Source: Rallus limicola
Taxonomy: Eukaryota; Chordata; Aves; Gruiformes; Rallidae
DNA length: 64,000 nt
Direction of reading: 5' to 3'
Assembly: GCA_022605955.1 (NCBI GenBank)
Contig: JAKCOZ010000001.1
Span: forward strand, 17,848,146-17,912,145
Shown piece by piece: positions 25,963 to 37,990 of the stretch. Within the stretch, counting starts at the first letter, position 1. Each line of letters begins with the position of its first letter. The notes below the pieces were generated by a model. It searched no databases. It was not told the DNA's origin and saw only the letters and a program-made list of their open reading frames with translations. A program made the position numbers and the translations under genes.

Positions 25963-27060
25963 ATAGCAGGTAATTCCTATGTGCTTACCTATGACACTGA
26001 TAATCTAAAGCAATTAATTTTTGTGAATTTCAGCTTTTCTCCAGACTTTATCACCAAGATTGGGATCGACTGCATGGAGGCATTTAAAGTATTCAATCAG
26101 TCCCTTTTCCTCAGGGACACCATAAAGCAACAGCCCAAACGGCAACAGTTACACTGTGTACAATTACAAAGCAAAGCCCTTGCAAAGCTGCATACCTGGT
26201 AACTGTAGCATGGCACAAACAGGCAAAGATTTTTTTCCTAACTGCTGAAGACTAACCTTACTTATCTGCACAAGACCAGTGAAGCCAGTCAAAGTATGTT
26301 GATATATACTAGCTGAGAAACCAGTCCTGATGACAATTTGACAAATGTGCTAAACTTTTTAGCACTAATGCTCTTTACACATTAGGCAGGCCACCTCACC
26401 ACCAGGAAGTCCTGACCAGTATAAATACTTGGTCTTTCATTCCACTGAAACAGTTTTATGACTGGGTTCTGGGGCAGAGCTAATCTAAAGGCAGACTGTG
26501 AGTGTTGTTTGGATAGGGGATTCTTTAAACACAGGAGAAAAGTTATGGGATATACAGTCTGCATAGATCACCCATGCAAGGGACATGCCCAGGGAAACAA
26601 CTGAACCATGAATGTACTAGAGGATCCCTCAGCTGCTGGGAAGGACAGCACAAGAGTTTTGCTGAGTGGGGTGAAGAGAGAGAAAAGCTCCAAAGCTGGT
26701 CCAAACCACAGGAGTGCTTTTCATTTCTATTGACTGAGAGGGTTTCACAAATATTTTACAACAGAAGAGGCTGGCAGCTGCTTTGGTGTGTCAGCAAGTC
26801 TCCCACCTGGAGGGACAAGAGACACCAAGCAAGGGCATCTTCCACAGAGCAGATAGGCAGACTTTTGTCTCCCTAATACACGTCTCTGCTGTAAAAGAAG
26901 GGACTGTATTAATAAGAAAAGGGAGCAGCAGCATCAATTCTGCGTCAATGCAGGACTCCCCAAAAGAGGTTAAATATCCATTACAGGAAATTCAGGAATT
27001 TTCTGGAATAGGCAAGAATTTCTGAGCCAAAGAGTCTACATTTACAAATAAAACATCAGA

Positions 27061-27360
27061 GTAAAGTTAGTTTTTGGCAAGGGAAATGCATCCTCCACCT
27101 TAGCTGTGTATTAATTAACCAGGCCTTTTACTTCAGGGAATAGAATATTGCCCTTTGCTGTTTGCAGCACTTTCTGCTAACCCAGTCTCTTTATATATCC
27201 TGAACCTGTTGAGCAACCAAAGCTTTAAATTGACTGCTAATTTTGTGTTGGGTCAAATTAATTTTGAAACCAGATTAATTAAAGCAGATGAAGCTTTGTT
27301 TATCCATTATTCATGAAGCTCATTGGAACAGGAGAGAGTGCATTAGCTTTATTTAGGATA
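27061..27360. promoter_or_regulatory. Candidate homeodomain-rich non-coding element
   Basis: TTAATTAA palindromes occur at 27111-27118 and 27275-27282. Between and after them are several ATTA/TAAT words (TCAAATTAATTTTG near 27253, TCCATTATTCATGAAGC near 27303). The block has no repeat signature and no open frame. The density of ATTA cores suggests a developmental enhancer or conserved non-coding element, but AT-rich DNA yields such words readily. Confidence 0.22.
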
Positions 27361-30300
27361 TTACTTTGCTTTAATGAACTCTGTTTTTTTTTTGCCTCTT
27401 AACGCTCCTTTAGAGAAGGAGTTCAGCTTTGTGTTGTTGCCTTTTTTTTTCCTTTGGTGGTCTAGTGCAAACAATGTAATTAGCAGATTTTCTTGTTCCA
27501 AAAAAGCTGCAGCTGACAATCTCCAGCAGTGTCTGTCTCTCACGATAATTCTGCAGAGGGAGAGAATAGCACGTGTACATGCTGAGCAAGGATCTCCCAC
27601 TCATCCCCTGCTGCAGTTGGAGGCTGTAGAGAGGGGCAGATATGTTCTCTCAGCATCAGAGACAGAAAATCCACAGACGATCAGAAGAGGCTGATGGATA
27701 AATAAACTAGAATCACCTAACTGCGAGCGTTTGAACATCACTGTGAATGATACAGTGAAGAATTCTTTTCCCCACAGAGCAGTGATTTATAAAAGCCAAG
27801 CTAGACGTGAGGGGATGTGAAGTATGGGCTAGAAAATATTACTGGAGCTATTACAGTGCTCTTTGCACAAATGGTGTATCCCCTCTGGATATGGTTTAGT
27901 TCTAGTAGCTCTGTCTAAAACGATGTATTGAGACCTGTGATACTACTTGTCTCAGAAACTAATGGCATTTATGAGCAAGTGGAAGACTGGAACTCCTCAG
28001 AGTAAAGAGAATAAAAATAGAACTTTGCTTGGAACTTGCAGTAACATCATATTTGTAAATAAAATTAGCTAAGCAAATGTAAGTTTAAACAAAGGAAAAG
28101 TTGTCCTCACAAAGTGTATTGGACTCAATTAAGCAAAATACCAAGATGCCAATTAAACAAGATACAAAGATAGGTCTGTGTACAAAGATAAAAGGACAGT
28201 TTGCAAATTTAGAAGGCAAAGCTTCTAGCATTGCTAAAACCCAAATATTTTTCCTGCAAAAGAGCAAACCAATTGACAGGTCTTACTGCTACAGGATATT
28301 AATGAAAACCAATGAAATTAAAGACAGAAGTGGTTACTCATGTGAGTTAGGAAAACATCCAGGTAAAATAGTGAGAACACTATAAGGGATCCAAATATAT
28401 TTTAGGTTGTAAAATAACCACAAAAAAAAAGGATGAAGCTTTCAGATATTTTTTGCCTTATTTTCCTCTTACATAGCTTGCCTGAAGAATATGATATGAG
28501 CTACTCCAAAAAAGACCACAGGATAATAAATGACACATAGCAATCACCTGATCCTCTTAACTGTGGTACCAGAATATCTTATGATATCTATATATTTATC
28601 TTCACAGTCCAGTTATGGATGTGGGAAAATAATTTGTGTTTTAAAAATGAGGAACTGAATGGAAAGAAACTAAGGCTGTCATCCTCAGAAGTGTTTAGGC
28701 ACCTAGTTATTCACACAAAGCTGCAAGAATAAGGGTCTGATGTTTGTACCCAAAGTCTGTTCTCCTAGTCACTGTTTGGTGCTGTTTAGGTGGTCCAAGT
28801 TGACTTATGACTTATGGCAATTATTTTTTGTGTCCATCAGCAAGCTAAGTATTTTTCATTTGCTTCTGAAGAGAAGGATGGTTGCTAAGCAAAAGAGTAC
28901 CTAGCAAGGGGAATGTGAAGTGGTTAGAGAGATCAAGGCTAGAAACCAGAACGATGAAGTGAGAGCTTATGTTCCCTTTATTCATGGCACTTTTATTAGT
29001 GCTGTATTTTTAGATAGCTAAAGTGCTGTTGTAACAGCACCACAGAAAGTACCAGGACCTGGAGATGAGGCAGGAAAGGACAAAAGGCTGTAAAGTACTG
29101 AAGAGGGGGGATAAAACTTACACTAAAGCTGCTAGATAGACTCGTAGATGTTGAAGACTAAACCTTGTTTAATGAGGCTATATATCTGTTTTAGTTATCG
29201 TTACGGTCAATGTTATCCAATAAACTTCTATTAAGTAGATTAGTACCGGAGGGTATACTTCTTGTTTATGAGCTGGTAATTACCACATCTTGAGCTAAAT
29301 AAACTTGGAACCTGAAGGCTGAAATTTTTATAGGAAATAAATTCCTTCAGCTTTGCCATTTGTTAGCTCAGGATGCATTGAAACCAAGCTACGCTGGGAG
29401 CACCGTGGTACGTGTACAAAGAAGCACTCACCTGGCTGCTCCAGCAAAGCTCTGCTCGCTCTCACACTGCTTCCAGACGTGGGCACAAAAAAAAGCTAGA
29501 GTCAAGCTACCTTTGGCTCCTGAGGAGAAGTTTTATTTAGGAGGTGTTTCAACCTTCCCTCTCTCTGAGTTGCAAGAATATTTTTCATCTGATAGAGCTG
29601 GATTGAAGAAGTGCAACCCTCAGCACAGCAAGCTGTCCATCTGCACTGTTTGGGGACAAGAAGAGGTGATGAGGCTGATGGCTCTTTGACTGCTCAGACA
29701 GGGACTGTTTTTAACTAGCTTTAAAGTAAGTTAAAGGGAAATAATTTTGAAAGGAGTCAGAGTCACTTATATGGGTTCAATAAAAGTGGGTCAAAGACAC
29801 TGCCTAACAGGTCTACACTTCCTCTATCTCATTGCCCATTTTGGTCAAACCATCTTCTATCACCTAACAGTTGGGTGAAACTTGAGGTGAAGTACTGGTT
29901 GTTCTGAAGTCAAGAGGAGTTTCACTGCTGATTTTAAGGGATGTGAGGGTTAACTCTGAGTGTCTGGTTGGGAGAATTGCAAGCAAGCAGTGGTCTGGCT
30001 GGCATGGGCAGCATACATGGCCAGAATAAATACATTTTTCAGAACAGTGAAAAGTAACCACTATGTCTTTATGCAAATCCCTGAATTTTGATTGGCCAAT
30101 GTCTGTAAATAGCCAATTAGGTTGCACATTTTTGTAGATTAATAAATGGCCTTTCCACTGTGGCTAAACTGCATAACAATCCTCAGTGTGGTTAGCAAAG
30201 AACACTCCACTGCTGCTGACTTTAATTGTTATTAGTTTGTGTTATATGTTAAATAGGGGAATATTTTAATGTAATAGCTCTAAATGCTAAAACTGAGTAA

Positions 30301-32132
30301 ATAATTCATAGCAAATTATTTATTCAATAAATTTAGCCTCTTTTACTCTTCAATTTTTCAGGAACAAGTTTATTATTTTCTCAAAAAAGAGGTTATTATT
30401 CAAAATTACCTTCTAATCATTTTATCTGAATATTTCTTGCTCTGAAGTTCCCCTAAGCAGGCTATTTTTTACTAAATCAGTAAGTCACACAGTATCATTG
30501 CCTCCCCTGTTTTGATGTGTGCTGCCCTTTAGCAGAAGTTTTGGGAGGACATAGGTTTAACTGGAGCCAACCTAGCTGCTCTTGTTTCCAGTTTCCCTGA
30601 TGGCAGGGATGATGCATGTCCTGCCACAACACTTCTGCCTTCTACAAAGGCTGGCATAGGGAAGTGGTCAATACTCTGGAGGTTGAGGCAATTTTAGGAC
30701 TGAGAGTTTCTACATTACTGTGATGAAGAACATGCATAGCTGTCCCACCCCCCTGCTTTCAGGCAGTGGGCACAGAACGTAAGAGATGCAGCACAGATCA
30801 CTTCAGGATCCTGGATAGATATGAAAAAGCCATTACAAACTGCCTATTGATAAATGGCACCTGTCTCACTAAGTGTCAGAAGACCCCAAAACGCATGTTG
30901 TTGTTATTTTTTTCATTTTTTAAATTCTTTTCCTATTTTTTAATAGTTTACAGCTAAAGGAAAGCAGATGAGGACAGCTAAGAGAGGAGGCAATAACTGT
31001 CTCCCTCCCCTGCCTCCAGCTGCATTGTCACCCTCTGTGCACCTCTCCTGCCTCTGCACTTTAGAGCTTTTTACCCCCAGCTGGCTTCCCTGAAGCCTAT
31101 TTGCAGCAATGCTTAGATAATTTTGTTGCAGCCATTCATACCTCAGATCTGTGCCTCATGCCAGGTGTCTGCCTCAGGTATTTACACGTGACATCTGAGA
31201 AAAGCAGAGCTAATCAGTGAACCTTGCTGATTAATAAGCCTTGCAATCTCACAACACTTCACATTGCTCCCTTGTCTTCCCTCAAGTTTCCCAGGGATCG
31301 CTCCTACTCCTCCTGGTGAGGAGGGCTCCACCCCAAGGGGTCTGGCTCAGAGCAGTCTCTCTGTTGCTCACAAATCTGTGAGGCAGCACTGCATCCCTCC
31401 TCTTTCCAATTACCAGGCGGTCATCAGCATAATACTGTTTGTTATCAGCACAGGGGGTATCTACTGTTTACTGAAGACCAAGCGAGAAAGCAAATAGTTT
31501 GGGTAAGCTCTGCTGACAGCACAGTACAGCTTTATTTAGTAGAATTTCTTTCATACAAATGGCATCCCAAGGTACTTATCAAAGTTAAATAATATGTAAT
31601 AGCAGAGGGAGAGAGAAATTAAGATGCACAGGCATGGGAGCAGAGATGTTTTCAGATGAGATTTGAAAGTAGATGGAGAAGCAGCGAGGCAGAAAGAAAC
31701 AACAGAAAAAAAAGTCTATTCCAGATGGTGGGAGATACAAGGGGGAAAAGCTTTCACAGCAACTGTGGTTTGAGCATAATTAGGCACAGAGAGATGACCA
31801 GTGCCATTTGGAGAGAAAAGTAGGAACAGAGAAGGAAGAGAAGTTCTAGGAGTTGGACTGGGAAAAGGTCACAGAAGGTGAGTAAAGAAATGAATGGGGA
31901 GCTGTGGGAGCTTCCTCTGTAAATGTCACAACAGTGACTTGGAAAGCCAATGCACCTGCAAGAAGACTGGTGTGTTCAGGATGGTTGGAGGATTCTTCGA
32001 GCAGAAAGGAAAGGCAAGCACTGCCATATCCTGAGGAGAATTTCCTCCAAACCGTTGCATCTGTCTAACCTTCTGCAATGGATTCAGACCCAAAAGATCA
32101 AATCCAGTGAGGTGCTGTATGATCTATTGGCT
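27361..32132. other. Spacer without a recognisable gene
   Basis: No protein or RNA gene is seen. An octamer/CCAAT cluster at 30071-30120 is listed separately. A T-rich tract lies near 30900-30945. A purine-rich stretch (about 31600-31880) may be an old, unrecognisable repeat; I could not match it to a family. Confidence 0.45.
30071..30120. promoter_or_regulatory. Octamer and CCAAT-box cluster
   Basis: A perfect octamer ATGCAAAT lies at 30071-30078. The palindrome ATTGGCCAAT at 30091-30100 gives CCAAT on both strands, and a further CCAAT at 30113-30117 leads into TTAGG. Octamer plus CCAAT spacing like this occurs in compact promoters and in some histone promoters. No transcribed unit is visible on either side, so the role is unproven. 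Confidence 0.25.
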
Positions 32133-32660
32133 TCACAGAATCACAGAATGTCAGGGTTTGGAAAGGATCTTGAAAGATCATCTAGTCCACGCCCCTTCCC
32201 CCCCCCCCCCCCGCCTCTCCCCAGCCAACAGAGCAGGATCACTTAGATTAGGGCACGCAGGACACACATCCAGGTGGGTTTTGAATGTCTCCAGAGAAGG
32301 AGACTCCACAACCACTTTGAGCAGTCCGTTCGGTGAAAGTTTTTACTTATGTTCACATGGAACTTCCTATGCTCCAGCTTGTACCCACAGCTCCTTATCC
32401 TATCATTGCACATCAATGAAAAGAGCCTAGCTCCTGACACTCACCCTTTACATATTTATAAATATTAACAAGGTCACCCCTCAGTCTCATCCAGGCAAAA
32501 GTGAACCAGCTCCCTCAACCTTTCCTCATAAGGAAGATCTTCCATTCCCTTAATCATCTTGGTGGCCCTGTGCTGAACTCTTTCAAGTAGCTCCCTGTCC
32601 TTCTTGCACTGAGGGGCCCAGAACTGGACACAATATTCTAGATGTGGTCTCACTTTCCCA
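32133..32660 (-). mobile_element. CR1 LINE, 5'-truncated, - strand, ~530 bp
   Basis: The + strand begins with the reverse octamer tail (TCACAGAATCACAGAATG) at 32133, followed by the reversed 3' UTR. On the - strand the frame over 32474-32640 gives the CR1 RT C-terminal block [14 protein letters not shown] followed by [21 protein letters not shown]. Beyond about 32660 the similarity stops, which marks the 5' truncation point. A 15-nt poly-C run (32198-32212) sits where normal copies have about five C, an expansion inside the element. Confidence 0.93.
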
Positions 32661-35225
32661 CTCCTTCCTGTCAAAACCAATATTGTTTTCTCCTTCCTGG
32701 GTTGCAAACAGCAATTCCATTGCACAACTCCGTATGTTTTTTTTTGACAAAATTGATGTCTTTTTATCCATTAACCCATGAGAAGAAACCAACATGCTGG
32801 TATAGATATAGTGTATTTTGGTAGTTAAAAGAATGAAGTGTTTTCTGCTCCCTATGATCTGAAGGGCCTGTGGCTTCCTTCAGTGCTTAATGTAAGACTT
32901 ATTAGAACAGCTTTAGCTTATATTTAGTATCCTCTTCTCAACCCATAACACCCACCACTTTGGCAGAGAGAAACACAAACTGTGGAGGATGGAGAGAGAT
33001 CCGCTTCTCTGAGGGACTAAAGCCTCTTCCTTTGAGGTTTTTGAGGTGATCAAACACCTAGCTTCCCTGCTCAGGGCAAGTGTATGAATGGCATGTAATA
33101 ATGGGAAACATGAAAATCCTCTTCTTCCCAGCTCCTTGAAAAGAGGAGTGTGGCTCTCTTTTTAAATGGCTTGTGATTCTTGGGTTTGAAAAAATAAATG
33201 GCATACTGTTGGTACAAAATATTTATGTGTCAATAAACCAATTTCTGTAATTATCAGGGCAGCCCACTTTGCTAGGAGGTATTCATATTTTATTTAAAAC
33301 TCTCTGCTAAAGAGTTTGCATTGTGTTTACCTTATGAAATGGCATCAAGGAAACAGCTGATTCTGTGTTCAACAGTGCTGATAAATATGAGAGGAAAAAG
33401 TAGTGCAGCTGGACTTCTATATCATCAGACATTAAATGATTATTGGTTTACTTTTTACCAAGCCATAGCAGATATAATTTCCCTCTCTTATATGAAGGGT
33501 CTTTCACCTGCATACATCCTTCTCTGCTGTTAAGAGAGGAACAGAGGGAGTGGTCCTGAATGTCATCAATTCTAATAGCTACAGAGACATTAAGTGAAAC
33601 CTCTTCATGACTTCAACTCCTGTTTGCTAGATACACATGCCTGTACCAGGCCAACCTTACCCAGGCTCATTAGTGATCGCTTGGATACTTGTAGTCCCAT
33701 ACCTTCCTTGGTGCTCTCATACCACTGCTGAGACTTCCCACCACTGGCAGCCCACAGCAAAAAATGGCACCAAGTATCTAGAAAATTACCCTCCCAGCTC
33801 CTTCATGGAAGCAGAAGCTACCCACATAAATGATGGGTTACACTGGATACAGGAAAGTCTTAACCCTTGTGAATGCTTGCAAGAAGCATACTCTTGTTGA
33901 CCATTTTCATTCTGTCAGTAATACAGGGACATTTCCTTGGTCATGGTCTTGTCAGCTTCAGTCACACTAGGAGGTGATGCAAGTTTAAGCTGAAATTTTA
34001 TTATCTGCTTACAAGGCTGTATCATGAAGTTTGCCATGGCATTTTGTCACAGCTTGCAGTAGCTCAGGACACTCCTGGTTTGGGGTCAGTGCTATAAAGC
34101 TGTTTGACAGGATCACACTTCATTGTTTGTGTTAGTGAAGAATTGAAAAGAGCAGGAAGGGGTAGAGGCTCAGTTCTGGGTGAGAGGCAGATGAACCAGG
34201 AGTGACATATAATCCACAGAGTGAAGAATAAGGCAAAACTAGCATATCCACAGAGTACTTCATAGCCTCTACAACATGGACACATGGCAGGAGGTGACAG
34301 CATGGAAACTGACACATTTTGTACAAGTACTTTACCCAGAGTGTTACGGAGCCATGTGGCACTTCTGGGGACAGATACTTGTTCAAGGAAACTACTAACC
34401 TGGTAAGAAAGTCAGTAAAGACAAGTGTGATACCATCATGACACTACCTTGTCAAATCTCAGAGCAGAAGAAGGAGACAGGCAGACCCCATGGATGACTA
34501 AATGTGAGAAGAGGTGGGATATGGGTCTTCCCATTCCCCCAACAGATAATTAGTGCCTGGTCTGCTGACATTATTTTTTTAACCTTCTTGTCTCCAGATG
34601 ATTCCAACTCCTCCTGCCCCATTCTCAGCAGAGAGCTGTGACTATGCTGTCTCTGAGCTTTCCCTTGCCCTTCCAATCAAGAAGAGAATCAAGAGCTTTC
34701 TCATTTACCTATCTTTGTGTATTTTGTGACTGTTTTATTTTTCTTCAGTCAAAATCTTCCTTAAAAAACAAGTATGGCTTCCTTTTCATTTAGGGGCAGG
34801 AGGCAGCAGCTGCCTGGCCCTAGGCACAATTACACTCCAATAGCTGTGGATGGGAGTCAGTGGCAGCCTCATTCTCCCCCCAGTTTTATTGAGGAAAAAT
34901 TCATTTAGCAGCTCAGCATGGAGGGCTCTGCACAGCCTTCCCTTTCCCTGTGAAAAAAGAAGCATCTGAAATGGCAGCAAGAAGAATATGCACATGCCTT
35001 TCAGTTGTTCCCTCTTTCAGTTACTGCCATCTGAATTTTCCCATGCCCTCTGCGAACATATTTCCTCCCATCTGTGTGTTCTTTCACCACACTCTAGTGG
35101 CTAACACAGGGTGGACATACATTTTGTTCTGTTTGTTAGATGTTCTGTTTGGGTTTGGTTTTTTTCTTTAATTTTCCAGGGAGAACTGGTTAACCAGGGG
35201 ACCCATGCAGTGTGCCCGAGATATT
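32661..35225. other. Spacer between CR1 copies
   Basis: No gene or further repeat is recognised. The block near 33170-33310 is AT-rich and lacks open frames. The frames at 33637-33900 and 34132-34386 are short and unlike known proteins. Confidence 0.5.
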
Positions 35226-35500
35226 CATAGAATTGGAGAATCATAGAGCAGTTTGAGTCACCAAAGTGGTCGAGGACTTTAAAAATCATGTAGTCCAACC
35301 CTCCTACCATGGGCAGGAGTCCAATCCTCCTACCATGATCTTTCACTTGATCATGTTGCTCAAAGCCCCATCAAACCTGACTTTCAACACTTCTGGTAAT
35401 GGAGACTCCTCAAGTTCCCTGAGCAACCAGTCATCTTCATAGTCACCATTCATCACATTGCTCTGTGATCACCCTAAGAAACCAACTTAAGTCTGATGCA
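35226..35500 (-). mobile_element. CR1 LINE 3' end, - strand, diverged
   Basis: It starts with the reversed tail (CATAGAATTGGAGAATCATAGAG), followed by the reversed TAGTCCAACCCTCC 3' UTR segment. Then comes the reversed coding end with the equivalents of GDGDSSS and LPREL-type residues, heavily decayed. A ~19-bp internal duplication of GTCCAAYCCTCCTACCATG (35292 and 35318) lies in the 3' UTR. The 5' limit fades near 35500. Confidence 0.82.
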
Positions 35501-36004
35501 TTCAATATGAAACTCCTTAAAATACAAAACCCAAATAGAGTGTTCTGTCATCTACTGAAAAGGTAGGGTGCTCTGAATGATCCTCTTCCAAAGAAACCTA
35601 GCTGCCAATCAAACAATAAAGTAATATAGTAGTACTTATTACCTATCAGTTGACCATACTAACCACAGAAGCTCAGGTACCTTCATGGTACAATTTGTGG
35701 TGACCAGAAGTTGGGAGTCTTCCTTGTATAACAGCAGCCACTAGCACTGGCCATGTTAGTTACCACACTTACTATAGCTGACTCATGGCTAGGTCCCTTT
35801 TTTCCCAACCCCCAAAGTAAACCCTTCATACCTCTCCCCTTTCCAGCAAAGGGATGAATATCATGATTTTTCATATGCATGTGCCTGTCTTGGAGTGAAT
35901 CTTTCATGACTACAGGTGTACTTCTCACTTTCACAACAATTCAGGAAAGATATTTCCTGTAGTGGATATGCACAATACCTCTCTGAAATATTTATGCCAA
36001 GGAT
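35501..36004. other. Short spacer between two - strand CR1 copies
   Basis: No gene or repeat is recognised in these 500 bp. Confidence 0.5.
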
Positions 36005-36952
36005 AGAATCATAGAGTCATAAAATCAGTCACAGGATGCTTTGGGTTGGAAGAACTTCAAAGATCAGCTAGATCCAACCCCCCTGCCATGGGCCAGGACA
36101 CCCTCCACTAGACCAAGTTGCCTAAAGCCCCATCTAGCCTGGCATTCAACACTTTCAGGGAGGGGGCATCCACAACTTCTCTGGGCGACCAGTTCCAGTG
36201 CCTCACCACCCTCATAGAGAAGATTTTTTTTCCTTATAACTGATCTAATCTACCCTCTTTCAGTTTAAAGCCATTACCTGTCATACTGTCATTGCCTGCC
36301 CTTGTAAACAGTCCCTCTCCAGCTTTCCTGTGGGTTGCCTTTAGGTACTAGAAGGTTGCAATAGGGTATGCCTAGAGCCTCTATTCTCCAGGCTCTCTCC
36401 AAGCCCAACTGTCTCATCATTTCCACATAAGAGAGGTGCTCCAGCCCTCTGATCATATTTGTGGCCCTCCGCTGGACTCATTCCAACAGCTCCAAGTCTT
36501 TCTTGTAGTGGTCACCCCAGAGCTGGACACAGTACTCCAGGTAGGGTCTCACAAGAGCAGAATGGAGGAAAAGAATTGCCACCCTTGACCTGCAGGTCAC
36601 ACTTCTTTTGATGCAGCCCAGGATACAGTAGACTTTCTAGGCTGCAAGAGCACTCTGCCATCTCCTGTTGAGCTTTTTGTTCTCCAACATCCTCCAAGAT
36701 CTCCAACAAGTTCTTCTCCTGAGGGCCACTCTCAATCCATTCTCTCCATTTGTGCTTGGGATTGCCATGATCCATATGTAGGAGCTTGCACTTGGCCTTG
36801 TTGGACTTCGTGCAGTTCACATGGTCCACATTTCAAGCCCGTCAAGGTCTCTCTGGATGGCATCCCTTCTCTCCAGCATGTCAACCACATCACACATCTT
36901 GGTGTCATCAACAAACTTGCTCAGGGTGCAGCCAATCCCACTCACTGTCCAT
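36005..36952 (-). mobile_element. CR1 LINE, 5'-truncated, - strand, ~950 bp
   Basis: The reversed octamer tail lies at about 36005-36030, then the reversed 3' UTR and RT C-terminus. Near the 5' end, the - strand reads the RT active-site region: GCTLSKFVDDTKM followed by RRDAIQRDLDGLEMW, at about 36934-36825. So the catalytic Asp-Asp pair is present, but frameshifts and stops follow, and the region encoding the LEYCVQFW block is degraded. It is older than its neighbour. It is truncated within RT, directly against a CR1 on the opposite strand. Confidence 0.9.
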
Positions 36953-37867
36953 GTTGTCCAGTCCTGTTTAATATCTTCATTAATGACCTTGATGAGGGAA
37001 GACAAAGCTGGGAGTAGTGACTGACACACAGGAACACTGCGCTGCCATCCAGAGAGACCTGGACAGGCTGGAGAGATGGGCAGGGAGAAACCGGATGAAG
37101 TTCAACAAAAGCAAGTGTAAAGTCTTGCACCTGGCAAGAATAACCGTTTGTATCAGTACAGGTTGGGGAATGACCTGCTGGAGAAGAGCTCTGTGGAGAA
37201 GGACCTAGGGGTCCTGGTTGATGATAGGTTGGCCATGAGCCAGCAGTGTGCCTTGGTGGCTAAGAGAGCCAATGGGATCCTGGGGAGCATCAGGAGGAGT
37301 GTGGCCAGCAGGTCAAAGCAGGTGATCCTCTCCCTCTACTCTGCCCTGGTAAGGCCCCACCTGGAGTATTGTGTCCAGTTCTGGGCTCCCTGGTATAAAA
37401 AAGACAGGGATCTCCTTGAGAGAGTCCAGAGGAGGGCTACGAAGATGATTAAGGGCCTGGAGCATCTCCCCTATGAGGAAAGGCTGAGTGAGCTGGGACT
37501 GTTCAGTCTTGAGAAGAGAAGACTAAGGGGGGACCTAAATATCTTAAGCATGGGATGCAGGGGGAATTGGCCAGCCCCTTTTCAGTGGTCTGTGGAGACA
37601 GGACAAGGGGCAATGGCTGCAAGTTGGAGCACAGGAAGTTCCGCACCAACATGTGGAAGAACTTTTGCACAGTGAGGGTGACAGAGCCTTGGGACAGGCT
37701 GCCCAGGGAGGTGGTGAAGTCTCCTTCTCTGGAGATATTCAAGACCCATCTGGATGCCTATCTGTGTGATATGAGCTAGGGAGCTGCTTTTGTCAGGGGG
37801 GTTGGACCTGATGATCTCTTGAGGTCCCTTCTAACCCCTATAATTCTGTGATTCTATGATTCTATGA
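36953..37867 (+). mobile_element. CR1 LINE, 5'-truncated, + strand, ~915 bp, young
   Basis: It begins within RT at the PVLFNIFINDLDE block (36957 onward) and ends with three perfect octamers at 37843-37866. Compared with the next copy downstream, it lacks about 40 bp just after LDEG, removing the codons of the active-site YADD-type motif. A small deletion follows KVLHL (about 37130) and another frame change lies near 37535, so coding is split over three frames: 37017-37140, 37148-37540 and 37555-37779. By eye it is roughly nine-tenths identical to the 38-39 kb copy, so both belong to one young subfamily. Confidence 0.94.
37843..37867 (+). repeat. CR1 octamer tail, three perfect units
   Basis: ATTCTGTG, ATTCTATG and ATTCTATG are consecutive. 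This tail is the CR1 3' terminus recognised by its own RT. The next CR1 piece, in inverted orientation, starts at the very next base. Confidence 0.95.
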
Positions 37868-37990
37868 ATGTGTCTTAGCCACTTCATCTGCCAGCTCCCT
37901 CCGGACTCATGGATGTATATTATCAGGTCCCATGAACTTGTCTACCTTCAGGTTCCTTAGATGCTCTCCAACCTGATTTCCTACAGTGGG
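37868..37990 (-). mobile_element. Inverted 5' segment of a CR1 (endonuclease-RT linker)
   Basis: On the - strand these 120 bp translate as [19 protein letters not shown], then MGPDNIHP, a stop, and VRRELADEVAKT. This is the conserved stretch just before the RT palm in CR1 ORF2. It abuts at 37990 the + strand RT segment of the following copy. The element coordinate falls from left to right and rises again after the junction. That is the layout expected from twin priming during LINE insertion, so I interpret it as the inverted 5' part of the 37991-39108 element. A leftover of an older - strand CR1 is the alternative. Confidence 0.85.

Larger units (their letters stand above)
21588..27060. other. 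Spacer with scattered regulatory-like words
   Basis: No gene or repeat family is recognised. A pair of imperfect copies of a ~20-bp unit (GTAGAGCTGAAAAAAA-like) lies at about 21815-21855. An NF-E2-like site with nearby GATA words is listed separately at 23243-23347. A T-rich tract lies at 25919-25958. Confidence 0.45.

Noticed and set aside
31540..31980. Purine-rich stretch considered as an ancient repeat
   Set aside because: I could not match it to any family with confidence. Purine bias alone is not evidence.
36512..36829. 105-codon - strand frame considered as a host gene
   Set aside because: It is part of the decayed - strand CR1 (blocks CKLLHMDHGNP and CSLESLLYPGLH are CR1 remnants), not a host gene.
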